Shown here: positions 1 to 8,377 of the stretch, piece by piece
Layout: the number at the start of each line of letters is the position of its first letter
How positions within the stretch are numbered: the stretch's first letter is position 1
DNA from: Mycolicibacterium parafortuitum
GTDB taxonomy: Bacteria; Actinomycetota; Actinomycetes; Mycobacteriales; Mycobacteriaceae
Direction of reading: 5' to 3'
Length of the DNA: 64,000 bases
NCBI RefSeq assembly: GCF_002086815.1
Contig: NZ_MVID01000008.1
Coordinates: 124,001 to 188,000, forward strand
Position numbers and translations under genes: made by a program
Notes under the pieces: generated by a model
What the model saw: only the letters and a program-made list of their open reading frames with translations
Databases searched by the model: none
What the model was told of the DNA's origin: nothing

Positions 1-923
1 GCTGGATGAGCCTGGCCGGAGCGATGGGCGGGCACACCGTGGTGGCCAAGCTGCTGACGCTGTTCGGCACCGAGGAACAGAAGCAGCGCTACCTGCCCGC
101 GATGGCCACCGGGGAGCTTCGCGCGACGATGGCCCTGACCGAACCCGGCGGGGGTTCCGACCTGCAGGCGATGGGCACCGTCGCCCGCCGCGACGGGGAC
201 GATCTGGTGATCTCCGGGGCGAAGACGTGGATCTCCAACGCCCGCCGCTCGGGGCTGATCGCGCTGCTGTGCAAGACCGATCCCGACGCCACCCCCAAGC
301 ACAAGGGCATCTCGGTCGTGCTGGTCGAGAACCCGAGCCCGGGGCTGACGGTGTCACGGGATCTGCCCAAGCTCGGCTACAAGGGCGTCGAGTCCTGCGA
401 GCTGTCGTTCGACGGGTGCCGGGTGCCGGGTGCGGCGATCCTCGGCGGCACAGCGGGCGAGGGCTTCGCGCAGATGATGAAAGGCCTTGAGACCGGCCGC
501 ATCCAGGTCGCGTCGCGCGCTCTCGGGGTCGCCTCGGCTGCCCTGGAGGACGCGCTGGCCTATGCGCAGGACCGGGAGAGCTTCGGCCTGCCGATCTGGA
601 AGCACCAGGCCGTCGGGCACTACCTCGCCGATATGGCGACCAAACTCACGGCTGCACGTCAGTTGACGCTGTATGCCGCCGACCGCTACGACAGCGGCGA
701 GCGCGCCGACATGGAGGCGGGCATGGCCAAGCTGTTCGCGTCCGAGGCCGCGATGGAGATCGCGCTGAACGCGGTCCGGATCCACGGCGGCTACGGTTAC
801 TCCACCGAGTACGACGTCGAACGCTACTTCCGGGATGCGCCGCTGATGATCGTCGGCGAGGGCACCAACGAGATCCAGCGCAACGTGATCGCCGGACAGT
901 TGGTGGCCCGGGGCGGTATCTGA
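1..923 (+). CDS. Acyl-CoA dehydrogenase, 5' end cut by window edge
   Basis: FAD-dependent acyl-CoA dehydrogenase acting in fatty-acid (or other acyl-CoA) beta-oxidation. The reading frame is open from base 3, so the N-terminal helical part (about 80 residues of a usual 380-390) lies outside the window. Visible family signatures are the middle-domain FAD/substrate stretch ALTEPGGGSDL followed by GAKTWISNA, and the C-terminal block HGGYGYSTEYDVERYFRD with the catalytic glutamate in GEGTNEIQR. Its stop shares one base with the start of the GntR gene, so the two are co-transcribed. In M. tuberculosis the equivalent position holds fadE3 (recalled synteny, not verified). Substrate chain length cannot be read from the sequence. 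Confidence 0.93.
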   Translation, partial: WMSLAGAMGGHTVVAKLLTLFGTEEQKQRYLPAMATGELRATMALTEPGGGSDLQAMGTVARRDGDDLVISGAKTWISNARRSGLIALLCKTDPDATPKHKGISVVLVENPSPGLTVSRDLPKLGYKGVESCELSFDGCRVPGAAILGGTAGEGFAQMMKGLETGRIQVASRALGVASAALEDALAYAQDRESFGLPIWKHQAVGHYLADMATKLTAARQLTLYAADRYDSGERADMEAGMAKLFASEAAMEIALNAVRIHGGYGYSTEYDVERYFRDAPLMIVGEGTNEIQRNVIAGQLVARGGI

Positions 924-1645
924 TGCCCCCCGCCTATCAGGTGCTGCGCGAACGCCTCCGCGAGGAGATCGCGGGCGGGCGTTACCCCGACGGCATCCGG
1001 CTGCCCACCGAGTCCGAACTCGTGGCGAAGTACGGACTTTCACGCCAGACGGTGCGGCGCGCGTTCCAGGATCTGGTCGCCGACGGCACCGTCTTCCGGG
1101 TGCCGGGACGGGGCAGCTACGCCAGCGAACACGGCCGCCGCTACCTGCGCCAGCTCGGTTCCATCGAGGACCTGATGAGCCTGTCCGACGACACCACGAT
1201 GGAGGTGCTCGACGGTCTGCACCGCCGCGTCGACATCGACGCGGCCAGTCGGCTGCGCCTCGACGGCGACGTCGTCTACACGGTGGTGTTCCGGCGCCTG
1301 CACGACGGTGTGGCGTTCGGACACACGACGATTCACCTGCCTCCGGCGGTGGCCACTGCGGTACTGGACTCCCCCGACCTGGCGACCGGGGCCGTCAGCA
1401 CGCACACCGTGATCGGCCTGCTCGAACCGCACCTGAGACACCCGATCGCCGAAGCCGCGCAGTCGATCACGGTGACCGCGGCCGACCCGGCCGCCGCGGC
1501 GGCGGTCGGATGCGGGCCCGGCCATCCGATGCTGCGGGTGGACCGGCTCTACTCCGACGATCAGGGCTGCCCGGTCGAGCTGGCGGTCAGCCAGTTCCTG
1601 CCCGAGCAGTACACCTACCGCGTCACGCTGCGCCGGTCGAGCTAG
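923..1645 (+). CDS. GntR-family regulator of the HutC type (UTRA domain)
   Basis: 240-residue transcription factor. Residues 1-70 form the winged helix (TESELVAKYGLSRQTVRRAF, then DGTVFRVPGRGSY), and residues 85-235 resemble the UTRA ligand-binding fold of the HutC subfamily, ending in a typical MLRVDRLYSDDQGCPVELA block. The ATG overlaps the dehydrogenase TGA by one base, so it is translated from the acyl-CoA dehydrogenase message and probably senses an acyl-CoA or related metabolite to control this catabolic cluster. The 3' end runs 23 bases into the convergent crotonase gene. No operator of the HutC pattern was recognised inside the window. Confidence 0.9.
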   Translation: MPPAYQVLRERLREEIAGGRYPDGIRLPTESELVAKYGLSRQTVRRAFQDLVADGTVFRVPGRGSYASEHGRRYLRQLGSIEDLMSLSDDTTMEVLDGLHRRVDIDAASRLRLDGDVVYTVVFRRLHDGVAFGHTTIHLPPAVATAVLDSPDLATGAVSTHTVIGLLEPHLRHPIAEAAQSITVTAADPAAAAAVGCGPGHPMLRVDRLYSDDQGCPVELAVSQFLPEQYTYRVTLRRSS

Positions 1646-2528
1646 CGGATCCGATCTCGTCGACCAGCCCCCACCGCAGCGCTGTCGCGGCGTCGATCGA
1701 GCGGCCCGACAACACCAGATACGCGGTGCGCCAACGTCCTATCCGCCGGGTGATGCTGACCGTGCCGCCGGCTCCCGGGATCAGGCCGAGCGCCAGCTCG
1801 GGCAGGCCGAGCACCGCATCGGGATGGCACGACACCGTCCCGCAGAACGCCGCCATCTCCAACCCGCTGCCCTGCACCTGACCGTGGATCTGCGCACGGC
1901 ATCTGCCGCCCAACCGGGCGGTGATCTCGTCGAGCACGAGCGCGGGGCTGTGCCGGGTGCGTGCGAGATGCGCACTGGCCGGGTCGGCGAACGTGCCGAA
2001 TTCCGCGAGATCGCCACCGCTGCAGAACGACGGCCCGTTGCCGGCGAGCACCACGTCGGTCACCGACGGATCGAGCCGGGCCACCTCCAGCGCCTCCAGC
2101 AGCGCCGCCCTCGCGTCGGTGGAGAACGCGTTGTGCCGCTGCGGCCGGTTGAACCGGATGGTCAGCCGGTCGCCGTCGCGGTCCGCGACAACGGGATCGG
2201 CGATCTCGGGCACCTGCCTGGGCCCGCGATCGGCGAGCCAGCGGGCGAACTCCGGTCCGGACTGCAGCGTCGAGTACGCCAGCGATTCGGTGACCACCCC
2301 GGTGAAGGTGGCACCGCGCGGGTCGAATGCCCGCAGCACGTCGTCGCAGACCGCGGCCGCCTGCGGCCAGCGTGCGCAGCGCTCGGTCAGCTCGGCGAGC
2401 GCATCGGGCACCGACGGCACCGTGACCGCGCGACGGTCGTCGGTCGCGGCCTCGGTCAGCGTGAACGTCGCGTCGTCGGTGGGTGTTCCGACTCCGACGA
2501 CGATGCCTGCGGCGAGTTCGACGGTCAC
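1623..2528 (-). CDS. Crotonase-superfamily (enoyl-CoA hydratase/isomerase-like) protein with N-terminal extension
   Basis: About 301 residues from a GTG whose last two bases form the TGA of the upstream synthetase (GTGA, 4-base overlap). Residues 1-110 match no family I recognise. The crotonase fold starts near residue 112 (RFNRPQRHNAFS) and shows the oxyanion-hole regions SFCSGGDLAEF and GSGLEMAAF plus GLIPGAGGT. The protein stops soon after GLVDEIG, so the C-terminal helical trimerisation segment of ordinary enoyl-CoA hydratases is largely missing: the crotonase part is about 190 residues rather than 260. Translational coupling to the acyl-CoA synthetase implies a joint role in acyl-CoA breakdown. 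A non-classical crotonase such as a CoA hydrolase or isomerase is possible. Confidence 0.82.
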   Translation of the reverse strand: MTVELAAGIVVGVGTPTDDATFTLTEAATDDRRAVTVPSVPDALAELTERCARWPQAAAVCDDVLRAFDPRGATFTGVVTESLAYSTLQSGPEFARWLADRGPRQVPEIADPVVADRDGDRLTIRFNRPQRHNAFSTDARAALLEALEVARLDPSVTDVVLAGNGPSFCSGGDLAEFGTFADPASAHLARTRHSPALVLDEITARLGGRCRAQIHGQVQGSGLEMAAFCGTVSCHPDAVLGLPELALGLIPGAGGTVSITRRIGRWRTAYLVLSGRSIDAATALRWGLVDEIGSASSTGAA

Positions 2529-4045
2529 GAGTACTTCTTGATCAGCTCCTGCTTGTACAGCTTGCCGGTGTCGGTACGGGGCAGCTGCTCCTCGAACGAC
2601 AGCGACCGCGGACACTTGTAGTGCGCCAGGCGATCCCGCAGCCACGCGATGAGTTCTTCGGCGAACTCGTCGGTGGCGTCGGCCGGGTCGACGGTCTGCA
2701 CGACGGCCTTGACCTTCTGTCCCATCTCGTCGTCCGGCACGCCGAACACGGCCGCGTCCATCACCTTCGGATGCGTCACCAGCAGGTTCTCGGCTTCCTG
2801 CGGGTAGATGTTCACCCCACCGGAGATGATCATGTGGTGCCTGCGGTCGGTCAGGTAGAGGAAGCCCTCGTCGTCCAGATAGCCGATGTCCCCCACCGTC
2901 TTCCAGCCCTTCGGGTGGCGCGACGACTCGGTCTTGTCGGGGTCGTTGAGGTACTCGAAGTCGTAGCCGCCCTCGAAGTAGATCTCACCGGCCTGCCCGG
3001 GCGGCAGCTCCTCGCCGTCCTCCCCGACGATGTGGATCACGCCGGTCAGCGGCTTGCCGACCGAACCGGGGTGCTCCAGCCACTGCTCGGCGGTGATCAA
3101 CGTCGAACCGTGTGCTTCCGAGGAGGCGTAGTACTCGTCGACGATCGGCCCCCACCAGTCGATCATCTGCTTCTTGACCTCGACCGGGCACGGCGCCGCG
3201 GCGTGCATGACGCGCTCCAGGCTGGAGACGTCGTACTTTCTGCGGATGTCCTCGGGCAGCTTCAACATGCGGGTGAACATCACCGGCACGAACTGCCCGT
3301 GCGTCACCTTGTACTTCTGGATCGCGTCGAGGGCACCCTCGGCGTCGAACTTCTCCATGATGACCGTGGTGATGCCCCCCGCCTGCGTCTGCATCGACCA
3401 CACCGACGGCGCGGTGTGGTACAGCGGCGCCGGGCTGAGGTAGACGGCGTCGGGGTGCATCCAGAACGACACCAGCGCCGACATCAGGCCGGGCACCTCG
3501 GCCGGCGGCAGATGCGGCAGTTCGCGTTTGATGCCCTTCGGGCGGCCGGTGGTGCCCGACGAGTACTGCAGCAGGTCGCCGTCGATCTCGTCGGCGATCG
3601 GGGTGTCGGGCTTGTCGGCCACACACTCGGGATAACTCTGCCAGCCCTCCAGCTCGCCACCGGCGACCAGCAGCAGCGGAGGCAGACCGTTGGGCAGTTC
3701 GGCCCCGAGACCGGCGAGGGTGTCGGCGAGCTTGGCCGAGCCGACGATCGCCTTGGCGCCGCTGTTGTCGACGATGTAGGCGACCTCGGCGGCGGTGAGG
3801 TGGGTGTTGATCGGGACGTAGTACAGCCCGGCGCGACGCGCGGCCCACATCACGGCGTGGAAGTGCTCGCTGTTCTCCATCAGCAGCGCGACCGCGTCAC
3901 CCTCGACGAGTCCCGCGTCGCGGAACAGATGCGCCAACCGATTGGCCCTGGCTTCGAGCTCTCCGAACGTCACCACCGTCCCGGACGGGTACATGATGAC
4001 GGCGGGCTTGTCGGGCGTGGCGACGGCAGTGTCACGGATCTGCAT
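2525..4045 (-). CDS. Acyl-CoA synthetase (AMP-forming, FadD family)
   Basis: 506-residue ANL-superfamily adenylating enzyme that activates a carboxylic acid to its CoA thioester with ATP. Visible motifs are the phosphate-binding loop YSSGTTGRPKG, the adenine region EYYASSEAHGS, GDIGYLDDEGFLYLTDR, the hinge HHMIISGGVNIYP and the C-terminal catalytic lysine region PRTDTGKLYK. Length is normal for short- or medium-chain and aromatic-acid members. The ATG at 4045 lies about 20 bases downstream (in its own orientation) of a perfect 16-base palindrome that is a likely repressor site. It is the first gene of a two-gene operon with the crotonase-like gene. Position corresponds to fadD4 of M. tuberculosis by recalled synteny. 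Confidence 0.92.
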   Translation of the reverse strand: MQIRDTAVATPDKPAVIMYPSGTVVTFGELEARANRLAHLFRDAGLVEGDAVALLMENSEHFHAVMWAARRAGLYYVPINTHLTAAEVAYIVDNSGAKAIVGSAKLADTLAGLGAELPNGLPPLLLVAGGELEGWQSYPECVADKPDTPIADEIDGDLLQYSSGTTGRPKGIKRELPHLPPAEVPGLMSALVSFWMHPDAVYLSPAPLYHTAPSVWSMQTQAGGITTVIMEKFDAEGALDAIQKYKVTHGQFVPVMFTRMLKLPEDIRRKYDVSSLERVMHAAAPCPVEVKKQMIDWWGPIVDEYYASSEAHGSTLITAEQWLEHPGSVGKPLTGVIHIVGEDGEELPPGQAGEIYFEGGYDFEYLNDPDKTESSRHPKGWKTVGDIGYLDDEGFLYLTDRRHHMIISGGVNIYPQEAENLLVTHPKVMDAAVFGVPDDEMGQKVKAVVQTVDPADATDEFAEELIAWLRDRLAHYKCPRSLSFEEQLPRTDTGKLYKQELIKKYS

Positions 4046-4067
4046 GGGCCGACTTTACTTGGATCCA

Positions 4068-4083
4068 CTTGACACGTGTCAAG
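4068..4083. promoter_or_regulatory. Perfect 16-base palindrome upstream of the acyl-CoA synthetase gene
   Basis: CTTGACACGTGTCAAG is identical to its own reverse complement and sits 22 bases before the synthetase ATG, in the 53-base gap to the carotenoid oxygenase gene. Its size and symmetry fit a TetR- or GntR-type operator; it also presents a TTGACA -35-like hexamer on both strands. Which regulator binds is unknown; the two candidates in the window are the GntR protein at 923 and the TetR protein at 5711. Confidence 0.6.
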
Positions 4084-4098
4084 AACCCCGCCGCGGCA

Positions 4099-5622
4099 TC
4101 AGCGCCGGCGCGCCACGAAGCTGCCGTGGAACCCCTGCGGAAGGTGGCTGGTGAGCTGCGCGGTCGCGAGCGGGCCGCGACTCGGATCCGCGGCATCGAG
4201 GACGACCAGTCGCGACGTCTGCTGTGCGGCGCGGTACTCGACCGTCAGCAACCAGCCGTCGTCCTCGGCGGTGGCACCCAGGCGCGGCGCGAACACCGGC
4301 TCGCAGAAGCTGTTCCCGGGTTCGGGTGAGCTGTAGGTGCGCTCGGTGCGGTCCACGAGATCAAGCTTGGTGACCGAGTCGTAGAACGCGCACAGCCGCG
4401 TCCTGGTGTTGTAGTACGCGTAGCGATGCGGCCGCCCCTCGTACGCCGGGTGATGCCGCGGGAACTCACACGAGTTGTCCGACAGCGGCTCGGTGAGCAC
4501 CCGTCCGGACGCGGTGATCCGGAACCGGGTGAACACCGACGGTGCGTCGTCGAGCGGGCTGGTCTGGAACCGCGCGATGCGTTCCAGCAGGCACGGGTCG
4601 CTGTAGGTGATGACGTCGACGACGACGTCACCGCCGTCGTCGAAGGCGTTGCTGAGGTGGAACTGCAGGATCGCGGCGTGGTCGATGCGGCGGATCCTGC
4701 CGCCGTCGCGGGGCACCAGGATGAACGTGCTGCCCTTGTCGGGGCGATAGCGCAGGGTGTCCCCGATCGGCGCACGCCCCAGCAGCACCGCCATTGCGTC
4801 GGGCAGGATCGGCGACACCAGGAACACCAGATAGCGCTCGGTGAGCGCGAAATCGTGGACCATCGCCGGGTACGGCAGCGGCGTCGACCGGAAGTGGCGC
4901 AGACGTCCGGTGTGGTCGGTGTGATAGATCCGCAGGTGCGGCCGCGGCACCAGCTCGACCCCGAAGTTGAACATCGCCCCGCTGCTCGGGCAGAAGCACG
5001 GATGCGCGGAAAATGATCCCAGCCAACGTAATTCACCGCCGAAGCGACGAACCCCGATCGTCTCCAGGGTGTCCGGGTCGATTTCGTGGGGCGGCCCGGC
5101 CTCCCACAGCGCGTAGAGGTGCCCGGCATGTTCGACCACACCGGTGTTGGCCAGGTTCGGCGGAACCCGACCGATGTTGGCCCGCCAGCCGCCCGGCGCG
5201 GCGGTCCCCATGTGGGTGACACCCGTGCGGCCCTGGAAGTGCCGGGTGCGCACGTAGCGGTTGCGATAGCGCACCCCGGCCCCATCCGCCCCGCCGTCGA
5301 TGGTGAACGCCGACAGCATGCCGTCACCGTCGAACAGGTGGTGCAGCGGCCGGCCCGTGTGGTCCTGCCAACGTCCGGGGCCGTTGCGGTACAGCGTCCC
5401 GGCGAGCCCGTCGGGCAGGGTTCCGGTGATGTCGTCGACCCGGTAGTCGTGCTCGACGAGCTGCGGTTCGCTGGCACCGAAACTGAGCAGGTCCTCGGGC
5501 GAGAGCGCCGCGAGCCGGCCCAGCGCGGAACGCCGTTCGTCGCCGGACAGGTGGTCGAGGTAGCGGCGCAGCGACGGGAGAGAGGCCAGATCGACCGACG
5601 GCGCCACGGACATATCGGTCAT
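4099..5622 (-). CDS. Carotenoid oxygenase (RPE65/lignostilbene dioxygenase family)
   Basis: 507-residue non-heme Fe(II) oxygenase of the family that cleaves carotenoids, apocarotenoids or stilbenes at a double bond. The beta-propeller family pattern is clear: an N-terminal GTLYRNGPG, HHLFDGDGML, the histidine-bearing strands SAHPCFCPSSG and MVHDFALTERY, and the final histidine in QGFHGSFV. I chose the ATG at 5622 because a purine-rich AGGCGGGGG lies just before it; an in-frame start 29 codons upstream would overlap the operator. It is divergent from a TetR gene, with a strong inverted repeat between them, so substrate-induced control is likely. M. tuberculosis has relatives (Rv0654, Rv0913c, recalled). 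The substrate is not deducible. Confidence 0.88.
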   Translation of the reverse strand: MTDMSVAPSVDLASLPSLRRYLDHLSGDERRSALGRLAALSPEDLLSFGASEPQLVEHDYRVDDITGTLPDGLAGTLYRNGPGRWQDHTGRPLHHLFDGDGMLSAFTIDGGADGAGVRYRNRYVRTRHFQGRTGVTHMGTAAPGGWRANIGRVPPNLANTGVVEHAGHLYALWEAGPPHEIDPDTLETIGVRRFGGELRWLGSFSAHPCFCPSSGAMFNFGVELVPRPHLRIYHTDHTGRLRHFRSTPLPYPAMVHDFALTERYLVFLVSPILPDAMAVLLGRAPIGDTLRYRPDKGSTFILVPRDGGRIRRIDHAAILQFHLSNAFDDGGDVVVDVITYSDPCLLERIARFQTSPLDDAPSVFTRFRITASGRVLTEPLSDNSCEFPRHHPAYEGRPHRYAYYNTRTRLCAFYDSVTKLDLVDRTERTYSSPEPGNSFCEPVFAPRLGATAEDDGWLLTVEYRAAQQTSRLVVLDAADPSRGPLATAQLTSHLPQGFHGSFVARRR

Positions 5623-5636
5623 CGATTCCCCCGCCT

Positions 5637-5664
5637 CTGAGACTGATTCCGAAAGTAGTCTCAG
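5637..5664. promoter_or_regulatory. Inverted repeat, probable TetR operator
   Basis: Perfect 8-base arms CTGAGACT (5637-5644) and AGTCTCAG (5657-5664) separated by 12 bases, in the 88-base divergent gap between the carotenoid oxygenase and TetR start codons. It covers the region where promoters of both genes must lie, so one repressor dimer (or pair) could control both directions. An additional short ACT/AGT symmetry lies inside the spacer. Confidence 0.65.
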
Positions 5665-5710
5665 TCGGAGCTGATCGTCAACGCCTCTGCGGCGAGTCGG
5701 CTGCGGCAAA

Positions 5711-6277
5711 ATGCGGGTGATGCCCTCGACCCGGTCGTTCGACGCGATGGTGAAGTCGGCGCTGCAGCTGATCGCATGCAGCGGCGTGGACTCGCTGACG
5801 CTGAGCCAGGTCGCGGCGCACGCCCAGGTGTCGCGCGCGACGGCCTACCGGGAGTTCGGCGACAAGGACGGGCTGATCGGGGCGATCGCGCGCCGCGAGA
5901 TCGAGCTGATGCTCGCCGCGGTGCGCGCCGACATCGATCCCGCCGCCGACCCGTCACTACTGGTCGCCTCGATCGTCGTCTCGGTGTTGCGCTACCTGCG
6001 CCGTCACGACGCATTCACCTACGTGCGCGATCACGAGCCGCAATGGCTGCTCAACGCCGTGCTCGCAGTCGGCGATTCACGGATGAACCTGGTGCACACC
6101 GTCGCGACCATCGTCGCGCCCGCGGTGACGGTCGACGCCGCGCATCTGAGGCTGCCGGTCCTGCAGTCGACGGAGGTGATGGTGCGCGCGATCTTGTCGC
6201 ACAGCCTGATTCCCGACAGCGCGCTGACGGATCAGGAGGTCGGCGAGGCGGTCGCCCACGCGGTCATCGCCGGCTGA
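5711..6277 (+). CDS. TetR-family transcriptional regulator
   Basis: 188-residue one-component repressor. The N-terminal helix-turn-helix is plain: SGVDSLTLSQVAAHAQVSRATAYREF, of which the central SQVAAHAQVSRATAYREF is the recognition unit. The C-terminal ligand domain is helical and not assignable. Start could be ATG 5711 or the nearby ATG 5720; no strong ribosome site separates them. Divergent arrangement with the carotenoid oxygenase gene and the inverted repeat at 5637-5664 suggest it regulates itself and that oxygenase. Its 3' end faces the pckG gene across a strong bidirectional hairpin. Confidence 0.9.
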   Translation: MRVMPSTRSFDAMVKSALQLIACSGVDSLTLSQVAAHAQVSRATAYREFGDKDGLIGAIARREIELMLAAVRADIDPAADPSLLVASIVVSVLRYLRRHDAFTYVRDHEPQWLLNAVLAVGDSRMNLVHTVATIVAPAVTVDAAHLRLPVLQSTEVMVRAILSHSLIPDSALTDQEVGEAVAHAVIAG

Positions 6278-6291
6278 GCGTGCGCAAAATA

Positions 6292-6338
6292 GCGCCGCGA
6301 GCGGCGTGTCCTGGGACAGACACGCACGCTCGCGGCGC
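6292..6338. terminator. Bidirectional hairpin terminator between tetR and pckG
   Basis: Arms 6292-6310 and 6319-6338 pair over 19 bases with one bulged A and an 8-base loop. It lies in the 73-base gap between two convergent genes, the right place for a shared intrinsic terminator. There is no T tract, as is common in mycobacteria. Confidence 0.7.
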
Positions 6339-6350
6339 AGGGGGCCTTGG

Positions 6351-8180
6351 CTAGCTTTCTTCGGCCAGGCGGGTCTTCAGCGCGTCGAACTCGTCCTTGA
6401 TGCCGGTCGGCAGCTTCTCGCCGACGAACTCGAACCACTCCTCGATCAGCGGCACCTCGGCCTGCCACTCGTCGACCTTGACGGCCAGCGCCTCGTCGAC
6501 ATCGGCGGCGTCCACGTCCAGACCCTCGAGGTCCAGATCGGCAGCGGTGGGAACGATGCCGATCGGGGTGCTCTTGCCGTCGGCCTTGTGCTCGATGCGC
6601 TCGACGGCCCACTTCAGCACGCGGCTGTTCTCACCGAATCCGGGCCACAGGAAGCGACCGTCGTCGCCGCGGCGGAACCAGTTGACGAAGAACACCTTCG
6701 GCAGCTTCGACTCGTCGGCGTTCTTGCCGATGTTGATCCAGTGCGCGAAGTAGTCGCCGACGTTGTAGCCGAGGAACGGCAGCATCGCCATCGGGTCGCG
6801 GCGCACGGTGCCGACCTTGCCCTCGGCGGCGGCGGTCTGCTCGGAGCCCAGGGTGGCGCCGATGAACACGCCGTGCTGCCAGTCGCGGGCCTCGGTGATC
6901 AGCGGGACGGTGGTCTTGCGGCGGCCGCCGAACAGGATCGCCGAGATCGGCACACCCTGCGGGTCGTCCCACTCCGGGGCCAGCGTCGGGCACTGCGAGA
7001 TCGGGGTGCAGTAGCGCGAGTTCGGGTGCGCCGCTTTGGTTTCCGTCTCCCGCAGGATCCAGTCGTTGCCCTTCCAGTCGATCAGGTGATCAGGCTCGCC
7101 CTCCAGACCCTCCCACCACACGTCGCCGTCGTCGGTCTTGGCGACGTTGGTGAAGACGGTGTTGCCCGCGGCGATCGTCTTCATCGCGTTCGGGTTGGAG
7201 TCCCAGTTGGTGCCCGGCGCGACGCCGAAGAAACCGAACTCGGGGTTGGTCGCGTACAGGCGGCCGTCCTTGCCGAAGCGCATCCACGCGATGTCGTCAC
7301 CGACGGTCTCGGCGCGCCAGCCGGGGATCGTGGGCTGCAGCATCGCGAGGTTGGTCTTACCGCACGCCGACGGGAACGCCGCGGCGATGTAGTACGCCTT
7401 GTTCTCCGGGCTGATCAGCTTCAGGATCAGCATGTGCTCGGCGAGCCAGCCCTCGTCGTGGGCCATCGCCGACGCGATGCGCAGCGAGTAGCACTTCTTG
7501 CCCAGCAGCGCGTTGCCGCCGTAGCCCGAGCCGTAGCTCCAGATCTCGCGGGTCTCCGGGAAGTGGGTGATGTACTTCGTGTCGTTGCACGGCCACGGCA
7601 CATCGGCCTGGCCCGGCTCCAGCGGGGCGCCGATCGAGTGCAGCGCCTTGACGAAGAAGCCGTCGTCGCCGATCTTCTCCAGCGCCGCCGAGCCCATCCG
7701 GGTCATAGTGCGCATCGACACGACGACGTACTCCGAGTCGGTGATCTCCACACCGAGCTTGGGATCCTCGGCGTCCAGCGGACCCATGCAGAACGGCACC
7801 ACCCACAGGGTGCGGCCGCGCATCGAACCGCGGTACAGGTCGGTCATGATGCCGCGCATCTCGGCCGGGTCCATCCAGTTGTTGGTCGGACCGGCGTCGA
7901 TCTCGCGCTCAGAGCAGATGTAGGTGCGCGATTCGACGCGCGCGACGTCGGACGGGTCGGACAGCGCGAGGTAGGAGTTCGGCTGCTTTTCGGGGTTCAG
8001 CTTCTGGAAGGTGCCGGCCTCGACCAGGTGCTCGCAGAGCCGGTTGTACTCCTCCTCCGAACCGTCGGCCCACGCGACCCGGTCGGGCTGGGTCAGCTCG
8101 GCGACTTCGCGAACCCACTCGAGGAGACCCTCGTGCTTGGTCGGTGCGGAATCCAGTCCCGGGATGGTCGCTGCGGTCAT
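6351..8180 (-). CDS. pckG: Phosphoenolpyruvate carboxykinase (GTP)
   Basis: 609-residue GTP-dependent PEPCK converting oxaloacetate to phosphoenolpyruvate, the gateway of gluconeogenesis when mycobacteria grow on fatty acids. Family motifs include the nucleotide P-loop with the reactive cysteine, [12 protein letters not shown], the metal-binding [20 protein letters not shown] and FFVNWFRR. The ATG at 8180 is preceded by AGGGGAG at good spacing and gives a length close to the 606 residues of the M. tuberculosis enzyme; an upstream in-frame ATG at 8288 would add 36 unusual residues. It stands alone after a 197-base leader region, so it has its own promoter. Confidence 0.97.
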   Translation of the reverse strand: MTAATIPGLDSAPTKHEGLLEWVREVAELTQPDRVAWADGSEEEYNRLCEHLVEAGTFQKLNPEKQPNSYLALSDPSDVARVESRTYICSEREIDAGPTNNWMDPAEMRGIMTDLYRGSMRGRTLWVVPFCMGPLDAEDPKLGVEITDSEYVVVSMRTMTRMGSAALEKIGDDGFFVKALHSIGAPLEPGQADVPWPCNDTKYITHFPETREIWSYGSGYGGNALLGKKCYSLRIASAMAHDEGWLAEHMLILKLISPENKAYYIAAAFPSACGKTNLAMLQPTIPGWRAETVGDDIAWMRFGKDGRLYATNPEFGFFGVAPGTNWDSNPNAMKTIAAGNTVFTNVAKTDDGDVWWEGLEGEPDHLIDWKGNDWILRETETKAAHPNSRYCTPISQCPTLAPEWDDPQGVPISAILFGGRRKTTVPLITEARDWQHGVFIGATLGSEQTAAAEGKVGTVRRDPMAMLPFLGYNVGDYFAHWINIGKNADESKLPKVFFVNWFRRGDDGRFLWPGFGENSRVLKWAVERIEHKADGKSTPIGIVPTAADLDLEGLDVDAADVDEALAVKVDEWQAEVPLIEEWFEFVGEKLPTGIKDEFDALKTRLAEES

Positions 8181-8297
8181 GCTGTGTTGTCTCCCCTGCA
8201 TCTGCTGAGCGATCGGTCTGCCGGGCACGGGCGCCAAGGGTCGGCGCCTTGGCCCAAATGTTCGGCAGCCGCGGCCGTCACTATCCAATGAGGTTAA

Positions 8298-8316
8298 CGC
8301 GGGTCACATACCCGCG
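8298..8316. terminator. Short hairpin between the GTPase genes and pckG
   Basis: CGCGGGT and ACCCGCG pair around a five-base CACAT loop in the 197-base gap that follows the minus-strand GTPase operon and precedes pckG. It could terminate the upstream transcript or structure the pckG leader; no T run follows. Nothing else recognisable was seen in this gap. Confidence 0.35.
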
Positions 8317-8377
8317 GGAATTCAGGACTATGTCCAATCACTCACAGGAACGATTCAGATGACGCTCACCGGGTGGT

